Positions 25,887 to 33,974 of a stretch of DNA of 64,000 nt are shown here, piece after piece (the first letter of the stretch is position 1; every line of letters starts with the position of its first letter). This stretch comes from Bacteroidota bacterium (GTDB lineage: Bacteria > Bacteroidota > Rhodothermia > Rhodothermales > UBA10348), in the NCBI GenBank assembly GCA_029262855.1, contig JAJCYP010000008.1:41809-105808 (forward strand), in the 5' to 3' direction. A program made the position numbers and the translations under genes. Under the pieces are notes generated by a model. It was not told the DNA's origin, ran no database searches, and saw only the letters and a program-made list of their open reading frames with translations.

Positions 25887-27239
25887 ATGACCTTCCTTCC
25901 CCACCTTCGCATCCTGACGCTTACTGCCGTCGTCGCCACCCTGACACTCACGGGCTGCAGCGACTCCCTCACCGGAGCCAGCGAGCAGGTCGAGCAGACC
26001 GAGAGCCTGGCGCCAACCGAGAAGCTGCGCCATGCCCATCTTCTGGATCGCGCCCTTCGCTCCGGGACCAATCAGGCCGCCGGCAAGCTGCCGAACCAGC
26101 TCGGCCTGATCTTCAAGGTCAAAGCCCAGAGTGTCGTTGAGCGCTATGCCATTGTTCAGCGCTACGCCATCTTCGAGCGCTACGCGCTGCTTCAGCGTTA
26201 CGAGTACGAAGCAGCCTTCGCCGGATTCGCCGTCACCATCGAGGACACGACCGGCGGGACCGAGTTCACGGGCATCTTGTCGGCCCTGCAGGCGGATCCG
26301 GATATCGAGTGGCTCGAGCCCGACTTCAGTGTCGGTTCACCCATCTCCGCCTCTCTGGCTGGCCATGTTGGCCAGAAGGTTCCCTGGAGCGTCTCTTATG
26401 TGGGTGGCGATGTCAGTTCCACTGTCTCCGGAGACGGTTCGGGCGAAGTCGACGTGGACATCTACATTCTCGATACAGGCGTCACCAACGACGACCTCAA
26501 CATCGTGGAGTCGGTCGACTTTCGCGACTCGCTGGGCACCGGAATCGTAGACCCGAATGACTATGACGGACACGGAACACACGTTGCCGGAATCATGGGT
26601 GCGAAGGATGACGCGTCCGGACTGGTAGGCGTCGCACCGGGCGCCCGCATTCACAATCTGAAAGTACTTGGAGACGACGGTACCACCGATGTCTCGGTGG
26701 TCATCGCAGCCATCGAGTACATGATCGACGCCCGGCGTGCCAATCCCGCTACGCCAATGGTGGTCAACCTCTCGCTTGGCGAGAACATCGGTACCTCCAG
26801 CTACACGGCGCTGGATGAGGCGATCGACATGCTGGCAGGCCTAGGCGCCACGATCGTTGTGGCTGCGGGTAATCAGGGTGTCAATGCATCCCTGGTCACG
26901 CCGGCCCACGTGGCCAGTGTAATAACGGTAGGCTCTCACGATGCGGAAGGCTTCTTCAACGCCTTCTCCAACTGGGGTCCGGATGTGGACATTCTGGCAC
27001 CTGGCGACGAGGTGGTCAGCCTCTCCCCCGCCTTCGGTGGCACCGGCGCCCCGACCAAGATGTCTGGGACATCCATGGCGGCACCGCACGTCGCTGGCGC
27101 TGCGGCCCTCTACCTTTCCGCCAACCCGGCGGCCAGTCCGCAGGACGTCTTGGCGGCCCTTATAGCCAACGCTCGCAGCGGAGTCAAGTTGACTGCCGGT
27201 GTGACCGTAGGCAAATCGGTCTACGTGGGCAACTTCTAG
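25887..27239 (+). CDS. Subtilisin-like (S8) serine protease lipoprotein
   Basis: 450 residues from ATG 25887. Lipoprotein signal with lipobox LTGC (Cys24). Residues about 70-150 are an I9-type propeptide containing a four-fold hexapeptide repeat (see the repeat entry). Catalytic triad: Asp196 (YILDTGV), His229 (DGHGTHVAGI) and Ser396 (SGTSMAAPHVAG); oxyanion Asn is in AAGNQG. It ends right after the catalytic domain, with no T9SS tail, so it is probably tethered to a membrane by lipid. Followed by a strong hairpin terminator. The neighbouring divergent GH18-like pair hints at shared use on extracellular polymers, but that is only context. Confidence 0.95.
   Translation: MTFLPHLRILTLTAVVATLTLTGCSDSLTGASEQVEQTESLAPTEKLRHAHLLDRALRSGTNQAAGKLPNQLGLIFKVKAQSVVERYAIVQRYAIFERYALLQRYEYEAAFAGFAVTIEDTTGGTEFTGILSALQADPDIEWLEPDFSVGSPISASLAGHVGQKVPWSVSYVGGDVSSTVSGDGSGEVDVDIYILDTGVTNDDLNIVESVDFRDSLGTGIVDPNDYDGHGTHVAGIMGAKDDASGLVGVAPGARIHNLKVLGDDGTTDVSVVIAAIEYMIDARRANPATPMVVNLSLGENIGTSSYTALDEAIDMLAGLGATIVVAAGNQGVNASLVTPAHVASVITVGSHDAEGFFNAFSNWGPDVDILAPGDEVVSLSPAFGGTGAPTKMSGTSMAAPHVAGAAALYLSANPAASPQDVLAALIANARSGVKLTAGVTVGKSVYVGNF
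26139..26210 (+). repeat. 4 x 18-bp repeat encoding (E/Q)RYAxx in the subtilase propeptide
   Basis: Residues 85-108 of the subtilase read ERYAIV-QRYAIF-ERYALL-QRYEYE, four in-frame hexapeptides. The first strand of I9-type propeptides normally contains one such RYIV-like segment before a helix; here it has been multiplied. Codons differ between copies, so selection on the protein rather than recent slippage is likely. Confidence 0.85.
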
Positions 27240-27259
27240 CCTGGCTCCTCCTTTTCCGG

Positions 27260-27292
27260 GACGCCGGGACCGCCTACTGCGGTCCCGGCGTC
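27260..27292 (+). terminator. Hairpin terminator after the subtilase, shared with the convergent gene
   Basis: A perfect 14-bp stem (27260-27273 pairing with 27279-27292, gacgccgggaccgc / gcggtcccggcgtc) with a five-base loop ctact. It starts 20 bases after the subtilase stop. The T-run after it on the plus strand is weak. The loop contains the TAG stop of the minus-strand ATPase gene (27274-27276), whose last codons lie in the right arm. Confidence 0.75.
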
Positions 27293-27825
27293 TCTGCGTT
27301 TGCGCCCCCTGCCAGAAGCTCCGTAATCGCCTGCATGGCCAGCCGGACTCGCTGAGTCCGGCTGCCCGAGACCGAGAAGACACGCAGCCGCTCCTCCTCA
27401 AGCAACGTCGAGAGTATCCGGTTCACCTGACTCCGATCGGCAGCGGTCCCCCGCTGCCCGGAATCAGGCACCAGCGGAATGTCCGGCTCGCAGAACAGAT
27501 ACAGGTCCGCCGCGCCCCGACGCGCTGATCGCTTGAGCCAATCCGGGACCGACCCCATGTAGTGCCGAGCGTATGCCCAGGATGAATAGAGATCGGTGTC
27601 CAGAAGAATGCCGGGCACGTCTCTCCGGCGGGCCTGTCTCAAAGCACCTGCCCGCCTGCCACGATAAAGCGAGGCCAGCCGGGGCAAATCGCCCGGCTCC
27701 AGACTGCGCCCAAGCTCGTCCACGAGGAGTCTGGCGGTCTCCGGGACCGCGGGCCATCCGAGGCCGCCGGAGAGCTCCGCGACCAGCGTACTCTTCCCTG
27801 TGCTCTCGGTCCCGGTGACGACCAC
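27274..27825 (-). CDS. NadR-kinase-like P-loop ATPase (AAA_28 type)
   Basis: About 183 residues. The protein opens with VVVTGTESTGKSTL, the P-loop typical of the nicotinamide-riboside kinase domain of NadR and related AAA_28 proteins, followed by PETARLLVDELG, LLDTDLYSSWAYARHYMG and DLYLFCEPDIPLVPDSGQR. There is no nucleotidyltransferase domain, so it is kinase-like only; the substrate could be nicotinamide riboside or another small molecule. Start uncertain: GTG 27825 or CTG 27834. Divergent from the SpmA-like gene with 66 bases between. Its stop sits in the loop of the subtilase terminator. Confidence 0.78.
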   Translation of the reverse strand: MVVTGTESTGKSTLVAELSGGLGWPAVPETARLLVDELGRSLEPGDLPRLASLYRGRRAGALRQARRRDVPGILLDTDLYSSWAYARHYMGSVPDWLKRSARRGAADLYLFCEPDIPLVPDSGQRGTAADRSQVNRILSTLLEEERLRVFSVSGSRTQRVRLAMQAITELLAGGANAETPGPQ

Positions 27826-27891
27826 GCGAATCAGCGGTGCCTTCGATCCGGTCCGATGCCTATCATCCGCAGGCAGACTCAACCCACTCTC

Positions 27892-28860
27892 ATGCTGAAT
27901 TACATTTGGGGAGGACTGATCGGGTTCAGTTTCCTCTTCGCCCTCATTTACGACTTCGGCGACCTGGCCAACGACACCTACCGCAACGGTGAGGAGCTCA
28001 CCCTGAGCATCCGATTTCCCGAGGGATACGATGCCGGCGCCCGGAGTGTCCCGGCCGAGGTCACCATAACAGACTTCGGTGCCTTCTATGGCGTGGATGG
28101 TGAGGCGCCGCCCCCCCTGTCTGGATCGCTCATCCAGACCGAGAAGGGGCGTGAAATCAGGTTCGGCCGCGATATGGATCTGCCGGCCCCGCTTGGGACC
28201 ATTCGTCAATTCACCTCGCCCCGGGACAACGACCTGAGAGGACCCGTCACGCTCTCGGGAGTCGGTACGGACTCGACAGCCGCGGCAACCGTCCGTTTTC
28301 GGGCCGTCCGATTCACCAAACTGCAGTCCATCGCCCAGGCCGCCTTTGATATGGCGGAAACCGCGGTGAATCTGGCGCTCGGGCTTATCGGTGTCATGGC
28401 CCTGTGGATGGGGCTGATACAAATCGCAGAGAAGGCCGGAATGCTCGACATCGTCGTGCGGATCACCCAGCCCGCGCTTCGAAAGCTGTTTCCCGACATT
28501 CCCGACGGCCACCCCGCATTCGCGATGATCGTTCTGAACCTGTCGGCCAATGTGCTCGGGCTCGCGAACGCCGCGACTCCCCTGGGAATCAAGGCGATGG
28601 AATCGCTTCAGGAACTGAATCCCGAACCGGACACGGCCACCGACTCCATGGTGATGCTTCTGGCCATGAACACCGCCAGCGTCCAGCTGGTCCCACCCGT
28701 TCTCCTGGTGGCCATCATGGGCCTTCAGGTCAATGAACTGATCTTTGCCATCATCATCGTCACCTCCATTTCTCTCGGAGTCGCGATTCTGTCGGCCAAG
28801 TTCCTGGGTTCACGGAAGAAGTACCGACTCACGAACCCGATGCGGGAGGGCCGAAAGTAA
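27892..28860 (+). CDS. SpmA-like nucleoside-recognition membrane protein with inserted domain
   Basis: 322 residues from ATG 27892 (MLNYIWGGLIGFSFLFALIYD). The first helix and residues about 155-322 (FDMAETAVNLALGLIGVMALWMGLIQIAEKAG, IVLNLSANVLGLANAATPLGIKAM) match spore maturation protein A / nucleoside-recognition (Gate) domains. Ordinary SpmA is near 200 residues; here about 120 residues (35-155), polar and strand-rich, sit after the first helix. They should lie on one face of the membrane. An upstream ATG at 27856 adds 12 residues of no clear merit. The pair is found in many non-sporulating bacteria; the transported or sensed molecule is unknown. Confidence 0.85.
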   Translation: MLNYIWGGLIGFSFLFALIYDFGDLANDTYRNGEELTLSIRFPEGYDAGARSVPAEVTITDFGAFYGVDGEAPPPLSGSLIQTEKGREIRFGRDMDLPAPLGTIRQFTSPRDNDLRGPVTLSGVGTDSTAAATVRFRAVRFTKLQSIAQAAFDMAETAVNLALGLIGVMALWMGLIQIAEKAGMLDIVVRITQPALRKLFPDIPDGHPAFAMIVLNLSANVLGLANAATPLGIKAMESLQELNPEPDTATDSMVMLLAMNTASVQLVPPVLLVAIMGLQVNELIFAIIIVTSISLGVAILSAKFLGSRKKYRLTNPMREGRK

Positions 28861-29402
28861 TGGACGCTGTACGTGCCTTCATCGAGGTCTTCTCGGTCTT
28901 CGTTCTTCCCCTGCTCATCGTCGGCTTCCCGCTGTACGGGATGTACAAGAAGGTCCCTGTCTACGAGGAGTTCGTCGAGGGAGCCAAGGGCGGCTTCAAG
29001 GTGGCCGTGACCATCATTCCGTACCTCGTGGCGATCCTGTTTGCCATCGCCATGTTTCGGGCCTCCGGGGCCCTCGAGTTCGTAATCAATGGCCTCCGCC
29101 CGGTCCTGGCACTGATCGCGGTACCGGCGGAGGTCTTGCCGATGATGATACTTCGACCACTGACCGGCTCGGGATCGGCCGCCATTGTCCTGGACATGAT
29201 CGGTCAGTACGGGCCCGACTCGATCCTCGTCAAGATGGCGGCGACCATGTTCGGATCTACCGAAACCACGTTCTACGTCATTGCGGTCTACTTCGGTGCA
29301 GTAAACGTGCGGAAGACGCGCCACGCCCTGCCCGCGGGACTGATCGCCGACATATTCGCGATGTTTCTCGCGGTGTATGTCGTCCAACTCCTGTTTGGGT
29401 AG
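28860..29402 (+). CDS. SpmB-like nucleoside-recognition membrane protein
   Basis: 180 residues, the standard SpmB length. Starts at ATG 28860, sharing one base with the spmA-like stop (TAATG). Features: four to five hydrophobic helices, VPVYEEFVEGAKGGFKVAVTIIPYLVAILFAI, the family segment LRPLTGSGSAAIVLDMI, and GSTETTFYVIAVYFGAVNVRKTRHA. Acts with the SpmA-like partner in the inner membrane. Ends 12 bases before a hairpin terminator that faces the other strand. Confidence 0.92.
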   Translation: MDAVRAFIEVFSVFVLPLLIVGFPLYGMYKKVPVYEEFVEGAKGGFKVAVTIIPYLVAILFAIAMFRASGALEFVINGLRPVLALIAVPAEVLPMMILRPLTGSGSAAIVLDMIGQYGPDSILVKMAATMFGSTETTFYVIAVYFGAVNVRKTRHALPAGLIADIFAMFLAVYVVQLLFG

Positions 29403-29413
29403 ACGGCACAAAA

Positions 29414-29445
29414 AAGGGGCAGAACGCCTGCGCGTCCTGCCCCTT
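29414..29445 (-). terminator. Rho-independent terminator of the CBM48 gene
   Basis: Stem of nine pairs (29414-29422 with 29437-29445: aaggggcag / ctgcccctt) continued after one mismatch by a four-pair acgc/gcgt stem and a four-base loop. On the minus strand it is followed by seven T (29409-29415 read in reverse), so it terminates the CBM48 transcript; on the plus strand it lies just behind the spmB-like stop but has no T-run. Confidence 0.85.
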
Positions 29446-29460
29446 CAAGGTCTGAAAGCC

Positions 29461-29484
29461 TCGTGGAAGCCTAGGCTTCCACGA
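29461..29484. repeat. 24-bp perfect palindrome over the CBM48 stop codon
   Basis: tcgtggaagcct / aggcttccacga is perfectly self-complementary with no spacer. It covers the last four codons and the TAG of the CBM48 gene (29471-29473), 16 bases before the terminator in transcript order. Together they give two consecutive hairpins at the 3' end. Confidence 0.7.
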
Positions 29485-29770
29485 CGCAGTTCTCGCCGAA
29501 GAACTCATTCTCGACGAAGGAATCAGCCTGCTCGTCGTTGATCCACTTGTCGCCGTCGGCCACGTAGCGGAACTGGAACGTGTTGCCTGGCTTGACGGAG
29601 ACACCCGCCTTCCACACGTTCTTCTTCTTGTCGAGCTTCATGGTGCCCTTCTCGGCGTTCCACTCGTTGAAGTCACCGACAACGGCGACGGTCTCGGCCG
29701 CGGCTTCGGCCGGGAGCTCGAACGTCACGCGAACGGAGTTGCCCTTGGGGCTGATCTTCTTGGTAATCAT
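29471..29770 (-). CDS. Stand-alone isoamylase-N / CBM48 glycogen-binding protein
   Basis: 99 residues, a single early-set beta-sandwich: VRVTFELPAEAAAETVAVVGDFNEWNAEKGTMKL, WKAGVSVKPGNTFQFRYVADGDKW and the end WINDEQADSF. The GDFNEW pattern and the Trp positions are those of carbohydrate-binding module 48, known from branching enzymes and AMPK-beta, where it binds glycogen. No catalytic or signal sequence: a cytosolic glycogen-binding adaptor is the likely role. glgA lies 1.3 kb away on the other strand. Its own terminator suggests a single-gene, possibly high-expression transcript. Confidence 0.9.
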   Translation of the reverse strand: MITKKISPKGNSVRVTFELPAEAAAETVAVVGDFNEWNAEKGTMKLDKKKNVWKAGVSVKPGNTFQFRYVADGDKWINDEQADSFVENEFFGENCVVEA

Positions 29771-29914
29771 GGTATCTATAGAAGCTTTTTGCTGGGTTGA
29801 ATGAGTCCCCTTGGACCCACACCACTCTAATCACGCAAAATTGGCGGTGATCCAGATCGTTCCCAGAAAAGCGGTTTCACCACCGAAGATTAACAGGATC
29901 ACCAACCTGTCTCC

Positions 29915-30955
29915 TTAATTCGAGCCTGAAACCGTCTGAAGACTCAGAGAAATGGCCTTCCATTGCAGTTGAATGGCCGTTGACAGGGAGAGCGGATCGA
30001 CCGGGAGGGGTTCGATGACAGAGGCTGGATTCCCCCCAGCCAGAAGTGATGCGATCGCCTCCTTCTTCTGCTCGCGAAACGCCAGATACGCGTCGGGAAT
30101 TCCGGGCCGCGACGCGCCTCGAACAAGAAACAGCGGCAGCTCGGTGACCACACAGAGTGGGTCGCCACCCAGGTGTCGGGCGTACTCCATGGAGCTGTCG
30201 CGGAAGCGGGATGCCGTTTCAGAGTCCCCAATGGACTCGAAGAAGGCCCGCATTGCCGCACCCTCGGGAGTTGTCGTGAACCCCGGCTCGATCTGGAAGA
30301 AGCCCTTTTCGCCTTTTCGGTTGTGATCGTGCATCGAGAGACCCGCCCTGGCCGCCTCCTCACGAAAACCGCTCCGGAGGACCTCGGTCCGGAATGCCCA
30401 GTACCGATCGATCAGGAGCATCGCGCCATCGGAGAAGCCCATTCCGTGAAGGGACATGTGGAGATGGAGTGGCGCGGCAGACTTCATGGCCTCCGCTACG
30501 AGGCGATTCTCCACCCTCAGTCCGGGATAGCCAAACTCCAGGTCCCGGCCAGGGAGTTCGCGGTGCACTTCCTTCAGGTACGCCAAGAGGCTCGGCCAGG
30601 CCTTGATCCAGGACTGATTGCGCGCCTCACCATCGGGGTTTACGTGCGGGATCACGGTGAGTGTAAACTCCGCGAGCAGGCGTCTGAAATCCGAGGGGCG
30701 CTCAATCACCTCCCTCAGTAACGACAGCAACGTCTCGGTACCCACGGGCTCATCGGCATGAGACCCGGAAATCAGCGTACCCGTTCGGGGTCCGGTGCCC
30801 AGTGTGGCCGCCCACAAGGGCCTGCCTTCTTCGGACATTCCCAGGTTTCGCACCTGCACGCCACTGGACGCTTGGCCGGACAGCCCCTTCAGCCACGCGT
30901 CGCGGCTGGCGGGATCGGTGAACGCGGTCGGAACTTGAGAGAGGGTGGGAAGCAT
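29915..30955 (-). CDS. M14-family zinc carboxypeptidase-like protein, cytosolic
   Basis: 346 residues, no signal peptide. Zinc ligands His66 and Glu69 (SGSHADEPVG) and His170 (MSLHGMG), substrate-binding VNPDGEARNQ at 105-113, and a late catalytic-type glutamate in VVTELPLF. The start MLPTLSQVPTAF has a short N-terminal segment before the first strand. Likely cleaves a C-terminal residue from peptides, or acts as an amidohydrolase on small substrates such as cell-wall peptides. Divergent from glgA across 116 bases. Confidence 0.87.
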   Translation of the reverse strand: MLPTLSQVPTAFTDPASRDAWLKGLSGQASSGVQVRNLGMSEEGRPLWAATLGTGPRTGTLISGSHADEPVGTETLLSLLREVIERPSDFRRLLAEFTLTVIPHVNPDGEARNQSWIKAWPSLLAYLKEVHRELPGRDLEFGYPGLRVENRLVAEAMKSAAPLHLHMSLHGMGFSDGAMLLIDRYWAFRTEVLRSGFREEAARAGLSMHDHNRKGEKGFFQIEPGFTTTPEGAAMRAFFESIGDSETASRFRDSSMEYARHLGGDPLCVVTELPLFLVRGASRPGIPDAYLAFREQKKEAIASLLAGGNPASVIEPLPVDPLSLSTAIQLQWKAISLSLQTVSGSN

Positions 30956-31071
30956 GAACGGCGGATGGTTTTCCTTCGAAAGCGGGCACCCGCAAAGTAT
31001 GGCGGGATGTCCCAGACCTATCTTGCTCGCCGTTGACCGTTCATTCCCGGAAAATCGACCCTGTATTTCCT

Positions 31072-32535
31072 ATGCGTGTGGCCTTCTGCTCCAGTGAGGC
31101 AGTTCCCTTTGCCAAGACCGGCGGGCTGGCAGATGTCAGTGGAGCCCTGCCCATCGCAGTCGCCGAGCTGGGCTGCGAAGTGAAGCTGTTCATGCCACTG
31201 TATGATTCGATCAAGGTGGACGAGTACGGGTTTGTCTTCGCGAGCGACCTCAAGCAATTGATGGTACCTGTGGCGGGGCGCCAGCAACCGGTCAACGTGT
31301 TCTACGGGCACCTCCCGGATTCCCCGGTCGAGGTCTACTTGATAGACTGCCCCCATTACTACCACCGGGGCTCGGTCTACACCAGCGACGCCGATGAAGA
31401 CGAGCGCTTCATTCTCCTGCAGCACGCCGCCTTCCAGATCATGCAGCGGTATTCCTGGTCACCGGACGTGCTCCACTGCAATGACTGGCAGTCGGCGCTC
31501 ATGCCCGTTATGCTCAGACGCAGCTATGACTGGGATGACCTCTTCAAGCCCACCGCATCCGTCCTTTCGATCCACAACATCGGGTATCAGGGCCTCTTTC
31601 CGGCCGGCTCGATAGGCAAGGCGGGACTGCCCCGTGAGGATTTCTACTCCGGCGGGCCTTTCGAGACCCACGGGGGCTTCTCCTTCCTCAAGGCAGGCAT
31701 CTCCTACGCGGACATTGTCTCGACCGTGAGCGAGACGTACGCCCATGAGATCCAGACGCCTCAATTCGGCGCGGGCCTCGATGCGACCCTGCGAGCACGA
31801 GGAGGCGATCTCTTCGGCATCCTCAACGGCATCGATCCGGCCGTGTGGAATCCGATGACCGACAAGCACCTGGCCGCGAACTACGATTCAGATTCGCTGG
31901 ACAAGAAGCAGAAGAACAAGAAGGCGCTCCTGAGCGATTTTTCGCTCCCCTACGATCCCAAAGTCCCGGTCCTGGGTATCGTTTCCCGCATGGCTGAGCA
32001 AAAAGGCTTCGACCTGCTCCAGCCCGTTTTGGAACCCTTGCTCCGGCAGGAGAAGGTTCAGTTTGTTGTGCTGGGCAGCGGGCAACCGACGCTGGAAGAC
32101 TTCTTCAACTGGGCCGCGGCCAAATACCCCGATCGGGTCGGCGTGTACATTGGATATAACGACGCATTGGCGCACCGGATCGAAGCGGGCTCAGACTGCT
32201 TCCTCATGCCGTCGCACTACGAACCGTGTGGCCTCAACCAGATGTATTCCCTGGCCTACGGCACCGTTCCAATCGTTCACCGCACGGGCGGCCTGGCGGA
32301 TACCGTGCACGACTGGCACGAAATGGGCGGCCAGGGTAACGGGTTTTCGTTTTACGAGGCCTCGCCCTTCGCCTTGATCACCACCATCAAGCGGGCGCTG
32401 GCGCTCTTCCAGGACCAGAAGGCCTGGCGCGCGATGCAGCGTCGAGGGATGGAGACCGACTATTCCTGGGGCAAGTCAGCCGAACGGTATCTGGACCTGT
32501 ACTGGCGCGCCGTGCACAAGCACCGGGGTCTCTAG
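31072..32535 (+). CDS. glgA: Glycogen synthase (ADP-glucose dependent)
   Basis: 487 residues from ATG 31072, which places the family N-terminus MRVAFCSSEAVPFAKTGGLADVSGALP at residue 1; an upstream in-frame start at 31033 adds 13 unrelated residues. Lys15 in KTGG is the ADP-glucose binding lysine. The GT5/GT-B C-terminal half shows VLGIVSRMAEQKGFDLL, FLMPSHYEPCGLNQMYSLAYGTVPIV and RTGGLADTV. Adds glucose to the growing alpha-1,4-glucan. Other glg genes are not present, but a CBM48 protein is close by. Confidence 0.97.
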   Translation: MRVAFCSSEAVPFAKTGGLADVSGALPIAVAELGCEVKLFMPLYDSIKVDEYGFVFASDLKQLMVPVAGRQQPVNVFYGHLPDSPVEVYLIDCPHYYHRGSVYTSDADEDERFILLQHAAFQIMQRYSWSPDVLHCNDWQSALMPVMLRRSYDWDDLFKPTASVLSIHNIGYQGLFPAGSIGKAGLPREDFYSGGPFETHGGFSFLKAGISYADIVSTVSETYAHEIQTPQFGAGLDATLRARGGDLFGILNGIDPAVWNPMTDKHLAANYDSDSLDKKQKNKKALLSDFSLPYDPKVPVLGIVSRMAEQKGFDLLQPVLEPLLRQEKVQFVVLGSGQPTLEDFFNWAAAKYPDRVGVYIGYNDALAHRIEAGSDCFLMPSHYEPCGLNQMYSLAYGTVPIVHRTGGLADTVHDWHEMGGQGNGFSFYEASPFALITTIKRALALFQDQKAWRAMQRRGMETDYSWGKSAERYLDLYWRAVHKHRGL

Positions 32536-32542
32536 CTCCCGG

Positions 32543-33757
32543 CTACTCCCTTTCCTGCATCTCCGCCTCGCTCTCCAGCGGAGGAGCAACGGCCAGGAAG
32601 TCGTGACCGAATCGCTGCAGGTACTCCGCCAGGAGCGTCTCCATGCGTTCAGCGGACTCCGAAGCAATGATCAGCCCCGCGTGTTGCTTCTTGTCCATTC
32701 GCCACGCAATCTCGGGCGCGTCGTAGCCGCTCATGTCCGGTCTCGCATCCCTTGAGAGGCAGACCAGAAGACCGGCATGGTCGTTCTTCCGGGCCGAGAC
32801 TTTGTAATCCGTTCCCGCGATGTCGGCTAGCTCAACCCGGGCCCACTCCTCCCAGAGGTTTACGCCGGTCGCGTGCTCGACCAGCAAATCGATATGGGCT
32901 CCGCCCACGCGGGCCGCTACTTCCAGAAAATAGAACACGCCGTCCTCGGCCCCGCGAATAAACTCGGCATGCGTGGCTCCCCGGATCATGCCGAAGTCCT
33001 TGATCAATCGTCTGTTGGCCTTGAGGAGGGCCTTGCCATCCTTCGAGCTGACCGGGACCGTTTGGGTGACGAACACCCCTCCGCCCTGGTAGACCTCGAG
33101 CGGAGGACGACCATACCTTGAGGCGGCGGCGAACTGAACTTTGCCCTTGGACGTGATGGCATCCACGTGGAAGACATCGCCGGCCACGAAGGCCTCCATG
33201 AGGTATCCGGACTGCTTGTCGCCCAGTTCCTCCAGGATCGACCAGAGTTGATCCGGATGATCGATGCGCTTGATGCCCATCGCCGACGCCTCGGTACGCG
33301 GCTTGAGCAGCCACGGACCCGGAACGTCCGCCATGAAGGCGCGAATGGCATCGTAGTTGAGCACCGCCACGAACGGAGGAACGGGGATACCCGCGTCCCT
33401 GGCCTCCACGCGCATCGCGAGTTTGTCCCGGAAGTGGTATCCGGTCGTTTCACCGAGCCCAGGAATGCGCAGGTACTCCCTCAAGCGGGCGGCCGTGACC
33501 GTATCGTACTCGTCCATGGCTACGATCCGGTCGATCATGCGATCGCGCATGAGATAGGCCACGGCATTGGTGATGTCCGGTTGCTTGTGGATGTCCGGCA
33601 TCAGGAACACCTCATCGATCGCCTCGCGCGGCCAGGGCTCGTGCTCGAGTTTCTCAAGCGTGATCAGAACGACGTGAGCGCCGGCAGCCTTGGCAGCGCG
33701 CATGAGTCGCGCTCCCTTGAAGTAGGAAGCAAGACAGAGAATGATGGGTTGGCGCAT
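32543..33757 (-). CDS. ATP-grasp family ligase
   Basis: 404 residues. ATP-grasp architecture: N-terminal Rossmann-like part (IILCLASYFKGARLMRAAKAAGAHVV), a lysine-containing segment (PWLLKPRTEASAMGIKRI), GYLMEAFVAGDVFHVDAI, and the metal-binding FLEVAARVGGAHIDLLVE. Resembles stand-alone carboxylate-amine ligases related to carbamoyl-phosphate synthase large chain and peptide-ligase types. The acceptor and product are unknown. Converges on glgA with seven bases between stops. Confidence 0.87.
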   Translation of the reverse strand: MRQPIILCLASYFKGARLMRAAKAAGAHVVLITLEKLEHEPWPREAIDEVFLMPDIHKQPDITNAVAYLMRDRMIDRIVAMDEYDTVTAARLREYLRIPGLGETTGYHFRDKLAMRVEARDAGIPVPPFVAVLNYDAIRAFMADVPGPWLLKPRTEASAMGIKRIDHPDQLWSILEELGDKQSGYLMEAFVAGDVFHVDAITSKGKVQFAAASRYGRPPLEVYQGGGVFVTQTVPVSSKDGKALLKANRRLIKDFGMIRGATHAEFIRGAEDGVFYFLEVAARVGGAHIDLLVEHATGVNLWEEWARVELADIAGTDYKVSARKNDHAGLLVCLSRDARPDMSGYDAPEIAWRMDKKQHAGLIIASESAERMETLLAEYLQRFGHDFLAVAPPLESEAEMQERE

Positions 33758-33974
33758 TTGCGGTCAGGCTGGAGGGTGTGGCATATTCAACCCCCCCGGG
33801 GTCTTCGAGTCTCCCACGACCGCAGATTTTTTCTTCAGGTAGGGAATTTACCTCGGTTTTGTCGAACCACCGTGTCCCATTTGGAGGCGCACCGTCGCGT
33901 ATCTGATCAACCCGTTTTCTTTTGGGCACGAGCGGGCTTTACCGTTCCGGCCGGTTCAACTTCCCTGGTTACCG
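33758..33974. promoter_or_regulatory. Divergent region upstream of the giant T9SS protein
   Basis: 217 bases between the ATP-grasp gene (minus) and the 2399-codon gene (plus). It is more T-rich than its surroundings (runs at about 33825-33835 and 33913-33925) and should contain the promoter of the giant gene; no clear consensus elements and no coding potential were seen. Confidence 0.35.

Noticed and set aside
27826..28512. Extension of the NadR-like ATPase frame across the SpmA-like gene
   Set aside because: Lies wholly antisense to the spmA-like gene; the P-loop begins at 27825.
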